Assembly (NCBI RefSeq): GCF_048771995.1
Contig: NC_133063.1
Span: 66,459,014-66,523,013, forward strand
DNA length: 64,000 nt
Direction: 5' to 3'
Source: Taeniopygia guttata
Lineage: Eukaryota; Chordata; Aves; Passeriformes; Estrildidae
The notes below the pieces were generated by a model, which saw only the letters and a list, made by a program, of their open reading frames with translations, was not told where the DNA came from and made no database searches. Of the stretch, positions 36,217 through 47,847 are shown one piece after another; within the stretch, counting starts at the first letter, position 1, and every line of letters begins with the position of its first letter. A program made the position numbers and the translations under genes.

Positions 36217-38167
36217 TTATCAGTTATTTCCTCTCCATGGAATGTTTATTTGAAGTGTTTTCCTCTCCTCTTTCCTCACCACTAAATGCTTTGAATCCTT
36301 TATAATGCCCTTTTTTATGTCCTCTTAAAAGAAGCACATCAGCAACATGCAATTAAATGCTTTGGTTTAAGCTTCTGCTTCAACTGCGCTTTCCTTCCCT
36401 TTGTTCTCTTCTGCTGCTCTTACTATGATCTCTATCTCAAAGTTCAGCAGTTAAAACTTGGAGAGCCTCAAAACATTTAAGAACAGGAAATGCAAGTTTG
36501 TCAGTGCTTGTAGTACAGTTTAGTTAGTGCCTGATACCACTTGGAAGTGGAATTAGGCATTTTGAATCCTTTCTAATTATTCTCAAGTCAGAAAATCCCG
36601 GCTGCACATAAAACATTCCAATTGTTCTATATAGGTGTATAGTCAAACTCTGTGAACTTTTCATCTTACTTATATTTTTGTATGTACATGGCAGTTGTAT
36701 TTTTCTAAATTTTGGTGGGGTTTTTTTGTTGTTTATTTAAATACCATTTTAATCCTATTGATTTTCTACATTGGCTTAGCACCTGTTTGTCCTGAAAATG
36801 TTGCTGTACACTGTCCAGATATAAAATAGCAAATTTTCTGACATCTTCTAAATTACCTCTGTTAAAACTCCTGCAGCTCCCCTGTGAAAAGCCACAGGTT
36901 TCTTTGTGGTCTTTCTTTACTCCAAAGAGTTGGGGCCATAGTATTAAGTGACTCTCTGGCCTTGACATGTCTTGGTAAAACTGCGTTTGAGATCTTTGCC
37001 ATCAGTTTGGCTGGGGGAGTGAGACACTTAGAGAATTCTTAAATATGAAGAATACCAGAAGAAGTCAGCCTTTCCACAGAACAAGGTAATGTTAAATTAG
37101 TTTCTGTGCTTATTGCAAGCTCTTTGCTGAACAGTAACCTGGGTTGGTTTCCTTTATTTGGATTTCACCAGGGCATGGGATGCTGACAGTGGTACTGGGC
37201 ATGAACAAACTGCTGTAGAATGATTCAGCTGATGTCATTTTAGGCACTGGGTTATTTATCTGGTCATGGATTCAAACTCCTTTGCTTGGAAGTTTCCTCA
37301 TACTGGAGGCTCCGTTATTTATGATGAGAGTGTAAAAAAATAATTCCATTTAGGTTCTAAACAACTGATAATCTGTATAAGACATCTGCAAGGCATTTGC
37401 TTTATTCATGGTAAGTATGGAAACTAAATGCCTTGAATGATTAGAAAAAAATCAGCTCATTAGCATTGACTAAGGCTTCATCAAGCATCCTGGGGTGATC
37501 AGCCCTGACCTGTGAAAGTCTCAAAGGCCCTGTTTATGCTAGTAAATTGAATATGCCTGGGGATGGTCTGGCCAGCTGTCAGGAAACAGTCTTGAGCCCT
37601 TTGAGCAGCGTCTTGTCCTGGCAAGACAGGGTGGCTGCATGCAAACTGCTTGGAGTGGCTGCTGGAGTGCTCTGGATCCTGAACCCTACCCAGGAGCACT
37701 CCAGAGGAGTGCAAGTTCACATGGGCCAAAACCACATTGGGGCTTCTCAAATGACTGAGCAGAACTGACAGTCTGATCTAGGCCTAGGAACATGCCCAGA
37801 TACAGTTTGGTACATTGCCATTGTCCCAACCAGAGCAATGAGTAACATCACCTTTAGGTCCTTGGTAGCTGGGTGGAATGATAACTGGTTGCATGACCCA
37901 GCATCAGTGATCTAAATGCTGATGAAAGTGGAGGGAGGAAGGAATGATGTCTCTGAGTGACACAGACCTTGGTAACTGGGGAAGATGGGTCCTGAAGAGG
38001 TGGAGTCGTGCAGCTTCTTCAGATGCAATGACATGAAGCTCTGGAAGTGCAGAGAGAAGAGGATAGGAGTGTCCACACTGTAGGTGAAAAATATTTGGTG
38101 TGCCCAAAGCCTTCCTGGTGACAGTGCCCTATGGTCTTTGCAGGAGGTTCATGGTGACTCCTGGTCT

Positions 38168-38245
38168 CAAAAAAAAACAAACCAAAAAACAAAACAACAA
38201 ACAACCAACCAAAAAAAACCAAACCAAAAAAAAATCGAAAAAAAG
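38168..38245 (+). repeat. A/C-rich low-complexity tract
   Basis: A run of A interspersed with C, CC and CAAA units, almost free of G and T until the end. It opens +strand and -strand frames with poly-Lys or poly-Phe character, which are artefacts. Confidence 0.9.
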
Positions 38246-38315
38246 GAGCAGAATTCTATCAGAGCCACAGCACAAGTGTGCACATGGGAACACATATGTG
38301 TGCCCATAACCTGGG

Positions 38316-38359
38316 CCAGACAAATGCCAGACAAATGCCAGACAAATGCCAGACAAATC
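38316..38359 (+). repeat. 11-bp tandem repeat, four copies
   Basis: The unit CCAGACAAATG occurs at 38316-38326, 38327-38337 and 38338-38348, with a fourth copy at 38349-38359 that differs only in its last base. The first three copies are identical, so the array is young and could be polymorphic. Confidence 0.95.
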
Positions 38360-41300
38360 ACTTTTGTTATAAAGGATCACTAGTCCCCAGTTTTACACAG
38401 GATGGCCTAATTTTTGGCCCTTATACACATAATTTACTCCCCTCTACAGTGTGAAAGGCTGTCAAATGGTCTGTCATCTGGGTGTGTGTATCCATGTAAA
38501 CCCTACAGAAACATAAATACCATAGAAAAGTCATATGTTTATTCAAATTTTTATGTCTGTGTGTGACACAAAGCCAAATACAAACTCACTTAGTAGTAGC
38601 ATATGCACATACACAATGCACACAAAGACCATCTGTCTTCTGCATGTCTTTAATAATGGTCTGAATTTTAAAGTTCTACTATTTGTTAGAAACCGTACAT
38701 TTAAATATGATAATTACCCTTAAAACAAAACATGGTGCATAAGTCATGACTGTGAATTAAAATAACTGGGTAAATAAATTACAAATATCTTTCATAATTA
38801 TGTTAAGCAATTAAGCTTCTGGCCTGACAATGCTCTGACATTCTCAGGAAACCGAACTAGACAATGTGTCTTTTTTTTTTTTTTTGTGTGTGTGTCTAGT
38901 TACCCTAGAAACCATAATCTGTATCTCTGAAGCAAGGGGTAGCTATGAAGGAGGCAAAGCCACAGGGGTTTCTTCCAATACCCCTCCTAATCCTTCTCTT
39001 TATGTTATCAGACATTCAGCAAATTACTTAACTCTAGGTAGTAGATGAAGTTCATAAGATATTTTGTAATCACTCTGGAATTTGTGGGTCATAGTCCATG
39101 CTCTGATTCAAAGGTACACTTTATGGCTGTGTAACTTATTTGTAATTGCGTATTTATATGAGTCAAAGCCACAAATACAAACTAAGATTTTACAAACTGC
39201 AGCTTTTTCTAGGAGATTTTAACATACCTCATCACATTTAATCCCAACAATAGGTTCCTAAGGAGCAAAAACGTTTAGTCCCAGCCTCAGACTGAGAAGC
39301 TAGGGCATGGGGAATTCATTGAAGGGCGCAACTGAAGCAGTAGCAGAGCCTCCTTGGCTCTCCCAGCACCTTCTCCTGGAGGCATCGGGTGCACTGCACC
39401 AATCAACAAGATGTAAGGCTGTTTTGTGAGACTGGCTGTGAAAACCTCATTCACGTTGTTAATTGGTTTGAGAAGGGTTGAACTATTTAGAGAGATATTG
39501 TCTCCCAAAACGAACAAAACTAGGTCTAAAAGAAAGTGCCATCAGATAAACACAAGCAACCTGATTTTTTACAAAGTAGTGAGGAACAACAATTCTTTCA
39601 GGCAGATGGTTACTCTTTACCTAAAGAGCACTGATAGGAAGCAGACAAGTTTAGGGAACTGGTGGTAGTAGAGTATTTGCACAAACTTAAAATGTTATCC
39701 TGCTCCTTGGCATCCCTCCCAGTTTGGAGAGGTACTGAGCAAAAGACAGATGCAGATTGGACCTTTTATCTTAGAGGCAATAGACTTTCTTTTCCATCCC
39801 AGGAACAGAAACATCTTGTCTTGAAACAGTTGGAAAAAGTGTTTTAAAACCTGGGGGTCCTATAAAGGGACTAAGTCAATGTGGCCTTCCTCCAAGGGTA
39901 ATTGGCTTGCTGGAGTGGCTTGGTTCAAGGTTTGGGAAGTGAGAGGAGACTAGTGGCTGGTGGAAGTGTCCTTGAACATACAGGATAGTGGTCCAGCTTT
40001 CATTTTCATGTGAAGATGCCCTCAGCCCATCTTTGCTCTTCTTGTCCATATCTGTGTAAATTCCTCATGGAGCTGTTGCCCCAGTCCTTATAGTTAGACA
40101 GGGAGCAGTGAATATTGCAGAATTAGGAGGAAGGGAGGTAAAAAACTTTAGAAGCATTTGCTTACATATTGCCATTGACTATAGTCCAGGAGCTACATAC
40201 CATGGCCTGATAATCCAGTGGAGTATCTGCCTTTGTCCCGCTCTACCTGTATGTCTCAGCCACACAGCTTGTAGCTATTAGATGTTTGCAGCCCTGTGTG
40301 GCACAGACCTGTGCTTAGCTGTTTCTGGTTAGCTTAAAAACCCTGGAAGTAGTTGTGTCATAAGGTAACACCTGACATAATGTGCTAGCCAGGGCTTCAC
40401 TGGCTGTGAAAGGGTTAGTCATCAGGGCTGATGGATGTCCTCTGTATGTCCTCTTTTGGCTGAAGCATCCCTTTCTTGTTTGACCCTGCAAATGGGTTTC
40501 TGGAACAGCTGGATGGATGCAAATGCTTTCACAAGGGACTGTCTCACCTTGCTCTTAAGTCTCCAAACACTTTCCCAATTACTGGGGGTATTTTATATCT
40601 TGATTTATTTGCTACTTTACATTTTCAACAAAACAATTTGAGTTGATACAAGCAAATCCCTTTTCCCCACCTCCCACACTAGTGAAAACTCATCCCTTTT
40701 GGTTACAGAGCAGCAAAATCTGTCTTCCATCACCCAGTGTTTTTTTTCAGATTTATGTGCCAGATTTATTTCTTATGATGGATGTTCAGTTTACTTGACT
40801 TTTCTATACAAAGGTGGAACTTTTTTAATGTGTGACTTGACAGTGGCTGGGAAACCCACCTGTCTGTGTCCTCCCGGCCACAGCATTGCAGGGTACTGGG
40901 GGATGAAAGAACATCTACTTGGCTTAAAAGCAGCTTCTTATGGGAGATGTTTTGGTTCTGCCCAGGGATGGAGGTGTTGATAATAAAAGTGTTGAGAGTG
41001 GCACCTTGAGAAACATAGGAACTTTCTTCCAGTTGGAGCAAACTTAATAGTCTCCAAGAGGAGAATAGTCTACTAGAGGAAGTTTCCTAGAAACCTAGAA
41101 AAGATTTTGTGATGTTTCTTCAATGTTCACAGTTGCTGGACTTGGGCAAGACTGGATGGGAAAAAAAAAAGAAGCATTTTTCTGTCATGCACTTTTCCTC
41201 CTCCATGAAAACATGACATTTGTGGTTAAACAAATCTACTTTGTTAACCTCACATACTGCATTTGGGTTTCTACTTAAAAGATATTTTATCTGACAAATG

Positions 41301-43204
41301 AATATCTACAGCAGAAAAAATTGATATCTGCAGTAAAATATTAACTTCTTGATCAAAAGCCCATAGACATCTATGGTCCACCTTGCTGTCAAGAAAGGGT
41401 AGAGCACACTCACCTCAAGCTTCATGCAGGGTCACGTTGAGCTGCTGCTTGGTGTTTCTTAACTGAGACCACAGGCAATAAATGGGGAAAATGACCAGAG
41501 CTGTTTGCAACCCCAGAAACTGGGGACATGGACCTGGATCCTGACTCTACACTGAGGCTCAACTTCAGATAATTACAGGTGAAGCTGCCAATAAGCTAAA
41601 GCATGTTTTCTCACTCTTTGCAGCTATTTTGTGCCTTAGAAGTACAAGTAATTTTTTATCCTGCTTCAGTTAATTTCAAAGTTACAAGCATGAAAATAGT
41701 ATTTGTACTAATAAACTCTCCAAACCCACTAAAAACTGTGGTATGGGTTTTATAAATTCAGAGACAAACTAGCTGGTCGTTTAGACAATTGTACAATCAA
41801 GCCTCCATAATAAGAATATTTAAATAAAAAGACATAACAGTAATTTTAAATTGTGTTGGAAAGGCAAATAATTGATTAATTTTGATCTCTAAAACAGAAA
41901 AAGCCTTTTTCCCCCCTGATGTTTGTTAAACTAATCTGGTTAAAAGCTATCCTATAAAATGCCTTAGGTTTCTCCCTGTCATCTCAAATACCATCTTTGC
42001 CCTGAAAGCATTTCTGTGTGTGCTTAACTTCACACAGCCTGAGTATTCCTTTTGAGTTCAGTGGATTAATTCTGAGACCACAATGTTATCATGCATCACT
42101 TGCAGGATTGAGGCACATGCTAACAGGAAACAATTTTGTGATGGAGCACTGCAGACTACTAAAATGAAGTGTTGAGAAAGAGACGAGCTGTGTAATTTTT
42201 TGCTGAGGCCATCAAAAAGATTGGTCCATGGACAAACAGATTTTATTTTCACTTAAGGGTGCTTGAACAACACAATATGCAGAAATCAACTACAATGACT
42301 TGGAAAATCCTATCTAGTAGGATAATTTTAATACTTTTAGATTGTCACTGTCAGAATTTATCATTTATTTTTTCGTTATGCCATATTAGTCTCTTTAATA
42401 TGCTTTATTAGTTTCATAAAATGCAGAAACGTAAGTGTTCACTGAATATTACCCTGTCTAGAGAGTGATGTGTGCATTTAAAAAAAATATTAAATACTTT
42501 CCACCAGTTTGCCAAGAACTGTATTGGAAGAGAGGGAGATGATGTTTCTTTTTTCTCTCTGAATAAATAGGAAGAGAATAACTACTTAGTGATCTTGACA
42601 GCCCAGTCTGAGAATTCAAAATATATTTGAAGAATCAGATACAAAAATCCTAAATTTATTTCCTTATGTTCTTACAGTGATGAGAACTAGTGATCCACTC
42701 ATTTTCTGCTGCTGTTGGACACCAGCAACACCTATGGTGGAGACGTGCTCAGGGAATGTGCTGTTAGCATTGAGTATATCCTGGAATCAAATGCTTGGAG
42801 TAGGACTAGTCAGGCTGGGACAGACAGTTGTTAGTCTTGCTCAGCATCCTGCATGGATAATCACTGATAAAATGCATCAGAGCAGTTGTGAGAAATGCTA
42901 TAGCAGGAACCTGTGACACAGCTAACCTTCCTAAGGAGTTTTTCTTTGCTTTCCTGGGTATGAGAAAGTTTCCTTGAAGTCATTGAGACTGCGTACTGCC
43001 TCTCCCAGAGCACTCTGTAACCAGTGTCAGAGTTATTATGTCTGCCAGCAGCCATGGCTCAGGGCAGACATAGTAGCTCTTTCACCATCTCATTTTTCAC
43101 CTGAGCCTGCAGTAAGGGACAGAAGATCTTGAACTGGAAAGTGGTGCCCATAATAATTTTGTAGTATTATTGCTATGAAGACTAAAAATTAGTTCCTATC
43201 CAGC

Positions 43205-43465
43205 ATCTTCAAGCATCATGCAATCACCGTATCCCGGGAGGGCGGAGATTGGAAAGGGTCTCTGGAAATAGGGCAATCCAACCTCCAGCCCAGCTTTCAG
43301 CAGGGTCAGTCATAGCAGGTTGCTCACAGCCACGTCCTGTCAGGTTTGTGTATCTCCAAGAATGGATATGCTACAACCTTTCTGGGCAACACGTACCAGT
43401 GTTTTACTACTCTCACAATAAAATATTTTTGCTTATGGAAAAGTGGAACTTGTTATATTTCAGTC
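43205..43465 (-). mobile_element. CR1 LINE 3'-end fragment, minus orientation
   Basis: On the + strand it reads as the reverse complement of a CR1 3' region: GGCAATCCAACCTCCAGCCC, GGTTGCTCACAGCCACGTCC, TATCTCCAAGAATGGATATG, TTTCTGGGCAACACGTACCA, ACTACTCTCACAATAAA, and TTGCTTATGGAAAAGTGGAA. It keeps CpGs rare in the surrounding DNA. It is truncated at both ends and non-coding. Confidence 0.88.
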
Positions 43466-43741
43466 ATATATCTTTTCAGTTTAACTATGCTTTAAATATA
43501 TATAAATGTTTCTCTTTTTAAAATTATCTGTTGAAATGGCACAATAGTAGAAAGGCTGCTTTAGTGAAGTTTGCAATGAATGTGTGTGGTTTATGTAACC
43601 TAGTAGAGGCTACCTATGACCCATATAACCAAGACTTGGTGTTAAATTAAGAATGATGTATTGTCATATACCTGCTGAATTTAGAGTCTCTTGTGGAGTG
43701 GGTAGTATCTATCAAATCACAAATTCCATATATTGTGTTTT

Positions 43742-43803
43742 CTTAATGGTTTGACTTGGTGATCTGAGAGGTCTTTTCCAACCTTAATAATTCTATGATT
43801 CTT
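43742..43803 (+). mobile_element. CR1 3'-terminal scrap
   Basis: TGATCTGAGAGGTCTTTTCC followed by AACCTTAATAATTCTATGAT is the diagnostic tail of avian CR1. Only about 60 bp are recognisable. It lies 280 bp from the minus-strand CR1 and in the opposite orientation, so it is a separate insertion. Confidence 0.8.
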
Positions 43804-46800
43804 TCACAAGGACTTTTACTCTATGAACCCTGAATATATTGATCATGTATATATGATACAGTCTGCTGCTCCACCAAATGCATGTATGTATTTTCATAAG
43901 TACAATAAAGAAAGGATCAATGTTTTTCTGATAAGGCACCTAAAAATCATTATCATTTTATAAACAAGATGTATCTTTCCAAAGGACAGGTAGATAATCT
44001 CTGGGATGGGGGGTGGTTGATTAGCAAATATATTAAAATTTGTAAGGTTTGGAAGGAAAATATTTCCTATTGTTATCCAGTAAGTGACTTTGTGCCTGTA
44101 GCTGAATCTTGATTCTGAATCCTTTTGGTAACACAGTGCTAACAAAGAAATTAGTGGGAAATGGGTGTGTGAAACAGAGCACAACTTAGGCAGACCTACA
44201 GTCAACAAAGTACAAATCTTGCTAATTGTGCATTCTTTTGGCACTGATATATTGTAGGCAGAGAAGGGGGTGTTGAAAATTCTCAAATTGCAGTATGAGA
44301 GGCTTTTTAGGAGACAAAATAGTGGAGGGTGCCTTGATTGTGGCCATTGCCCACAAACCTTCTCTCAGACAGTTGTATGTGGATAAGAATATCTTCAAAA
44401 CAGGGAGAATTTTGTAGGGAAGAGCCCTTGCACATTCAACACTTAGATTTATATTTTTTCCCTTTTCCATGAATTTCAGCCATAGTCTTTCACCTATTGT
44501 TTTTGGACCACAACAATTTGAAAAAATATATTTTCAACCACAAAATTAAATGGTATTTCTTCAAGATATTTGCTACTAAGAAAAATGCTTAAAATAGGTA
44601 AAATTTTCACTTCTTTCTCTTTGCATTAAACAAGTGTGATCATAGTCCCACAGACCTGAGCTACAAAGGGTTTTACGAGCTGTAGGACTATCAAATCAGT
44701 GATGAATATCTGTATATGAATTTCAGATTCAAGCCTCCTTCAGGTATCATTTAGTGTGATTCAGATATTCATATCAAATCCTGCTTTCATCTGATCATAC
44801 ATAATCTCTCTGCAGCCTTCTTAACATGGTGCCTTTTGTTAATAAGGCCTGCTAGAAGTGTTCATGAACTAGAATCTCTCTGCCTCCAATGGAAAATCTC
44901 AAACTTCCTGGCAACACTGAATTTGGCATTTAAATTAATGCAATTTGGTATTTATTGGCTTAAGAAATTAAAAAAAAATCTCTGATGCTGCTATGTCTAC
45001 CAAAAAGACATATGTTTTTAGATCTACAGGAGTGTCTGAGCACTGTGAAAATGTACCATTATATAAACCCAAGTTCTGCAAAGACAGTGAGATTCAAGAC
45101 TGTTACTGCTAAGAATCTTATCTGCTTGAATAATCAAGTGAAAACTTCAATTTTGGTTATGTAGAATAAGTGAGTGGAAGCAACAGGTTGTTCTACCACA
45201 TAATGAATGAAGAATAAAAAAACTGTGTCTCCCATCTGGAGACAATCTTCCTAAATGCTGACTATGACCTGCTTTGAACAGCCTTGTGGTTTTGTTCCAA
45301 TTCATGATGAAGTATTGAAGAGTTTGGTTAAGAGTTGTGTACTGCATGACTGTCCCTGCTGTCAGCAAGGAGGAGATTGGGCTGCTTGTGACTGCTGCTG
45401 AGGACATTGTACAGAGGGCACGCTCTCTGACCTCGCTGTGCTCTTCTCTGTGAATATTGGAAGGATGAGGTTTCATAACTCTTTCATCACCAGAAGGTGA
45501 TGGGGAACTGTGACGTGCTCCAAGGGAACTTCATTAGGCACTGCTGAGAAACATACCATTTTGGAGAATTTGGGAGCAAATCAAAAAAGCTTCTTTTTTC
45601 CCAGGGAAGAAGCAAAGGGCTGAGAAAATGGTGGGATGTGGAAATGTTCATGAAAGGTGGCCTTTGTCAGCACTTTTCACCTCTTGATTGATGCTGGCCG
45701 TTGGAGTTACACAAACAGAACAAGCTGCATGGCACTGCACTTTGCTGGCTTTAACCACAGCAGGTTTTGCCTTTTGCATGTTGTGATCAGTTTTTGATCA
45801 GTGAATTGAATTGAGACAGATCACTCTCGTTGAAAAGTATGCAATGAAGAGCTAAAAACATCCCGTTACATGGACAGAATCTACTACTCAATCAGTAATA
45901 TCTCTAAGTTAGTACATTTAGGGGAATGTAAATTTGCCCTGGTAGGAAGTATGCCTAGACCTGTTGTAACAGTTAAGCACAACAGATTAGTGGTTTAATT
46001 TACTGGCAAACGAGTAGCCCATGGGTTCTAGTTTGCTCAGCCGTGGGAAAAGCCTTGGTTGTCAGTTCTTCTTCTTGCCAGGGGAGAAGTGATGACAGCT
46101 GAAGATTTATTTGTCTATCACACTTCCCTCCTATGAATGAAGAAGGAGTCCAAAGGGATGATTAAATAAGCCAAATTACTTAGAGGAGATATGTGAAAGG
46201 ACAGAAGAAACTGAGGTAGAGCTTTGCAAAAGCTGACTTAACTCATGGAGAAAGAGACTTCCCAACAGTGACAACTATAAAGAGGCCAGGGAGCAGAGAC
46301 AGAAGAGTACTCCTGCTGGGAAAGCAAATCACTATGAGAGAGCAAGGACTGGGAACAAGGCAGACAACCCTCAGAAGACCAGGAGTGTAGTTTTCAGCTG
46401 AATTAAGGACTGTGAACACAACCAGTATAGGGACCACCACCACACAACTTGTCTCTTGAGGTCTTTTATGCAGCCTCTATTCCAAAATACACAGTCAGAT
46501 TTTACTATATGAAAAAAAATGGCATCTGATTTGGTTCAAAATGCAAGCAGTTAAGATGCCTTTGTATCAGTTTTATCCTGTTTTCACACCTATCTGCTAA
46601 GGTATTACAGCTATTACAGTTCTTTGTTGAGTTGCATCATGGTGTGTGACTCTTGCCTTTTTAGTCTGTCAGCTCACTGAGCATCGCAGGTACCTGACTG
46701 GAGTCTGCTTCCCAGGCCCTTCCACAGGAAGGTTAGGACTACACAGGCAGGAAATGGGACTTTCCTGGGAATGGAGAGTGGGTATACAAGAGGAAATAAG

Positions 46801-47800
46801 TAAGAACAGGCTCTTTAAAAAACCCTGAAATTTACTTCCTTTGAATCAAAGACCCAATAAATTGCACTTTTGCTCACATTGTTGACTTAACTGAATTAAA
46901 GCTAACCAGCATGTATGTACATACACACATAAAAATACAGGTGTAAACATAAAAAGCACCCTTGCCCTCATGTCCTTTGCAGCACCCATATGTGCTCAGC
47001 ACACTGCTTGATTTCACTCATTTGTATGCCAATAAGGACTGAGTAAGAAGTTACACAGGGCAGAAGAGACATCTGTATTTGACTTGAATAAATCTTTCAA
47101 ATCCAGGCTGTGAGCTAGAGAAGTATTATCAAATTAAATATTTTATTATGCAGCAGATTACTGCAAATGTTCGGAGTATTACATTTAAGAGGAAGAGTGC
47201 AGAACAGTTTTTTTTTTAACAGCAAAATGGACAAAATTTACAGTTAGTGCTATGTTCTATGGCTAGACCATAATTTTTTCTGTTCATGGCCTGGGCTGAC
47301 ATGAAGTTGTGTGGGGATAGATAACACTATTCCGAATCTGAGGAATTAGCCTTGTAGAGGATCAGACTGTATAAGCTGAAGCACTAGCAACTTGTTGAGA
47401 GTATCAACCTAAGCCCAGTGGTACTTGTTTGCTTGGGGCAGGAAGACAACTCAATTCTGCCTGACTGAATGACACCCAGGACTGCATCTGAAAGAACTTT
47501 CCACAACTGATTAGATGCCTTACCAAAATACATTTAAATCTTGCCTTTGGGAAGTCTGATTTTGCAGTCTAACATTAGGATCTAAGAACAGCCCAAATGT
47601 GCTCCCCTAGATGATATATCTATTTTGTGCCCACTGACACAGATGTTTTCTGATATGTTTGTTCTTACAACAAATCCACGGTGGAAGGCTTCATGTTACA
47701 CACTGGCAAAGAGAGACAGACTCTTGTGTGGGTGATTTTGCTGAGCAATCACTTGAGTAGGAGTCACAGGATATAACTGTGCAAACTGTAATTTTTACTG

Positions 47801-47847
47801 TGATATGCTGTTTATGTTTTATATTGATATGTTGTTTATGTTTTATG
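47801..47847 (+). repeat. 24-bp tandem duplication
   Basis: TGATATGCTGTTTATGTTTT plus ATAT (47801-47824) is followed directly by TGATATGTTGTTTATGTTTT plus ATG. There is one mismatch in the core. It looks like a replication-slippage duplication. Confidence 0.85.

Larger units (their letters stand above)
33127..36235 (+). other. ENC1: Terminal 3' UTR exon of ENC1 (end approximate)
   Basis: The exon begins just after the strong acceptor at 33126 and contains no long sense reading frame. It carries typical 3' UTR signals: a Pumilio-type TGTAGATA at 33828-33835, an ATTTA-containing stretch near 33839-33850, an AU-rich element at 34298-34314, and AATAAA signals at 34688, 35093 and 36211. If the last signal is used, the exon is about 3.1 kb, giving a spliced mRNA of roughly 5 kb or more, in line with the long ENC1 transcript known from mammals. 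Ending at an earlier signal is equally possible from sequence alone. Confidence 0.6.
36236..43204. other. Intergenic DNA downstream of ENC1
   Basis: No supportable gene. A more GC-rich, non-repetitive-looking block lies at about 37490-38165, followed by the A/C-rich tract and the 11-bp array; its origin is not recognised and it could be an old LTR or other element. A T-run followed by GT repeats is at about 38869-38897. Otherwise ordinary DNA. Confidence 0.6.

Noticed and set aside
38168..38361. Lys/Asn-rich and Phe-rich frames
   Set aside because: They are produced by the A/C-rich simple repeat and the 11-bp tandem array.
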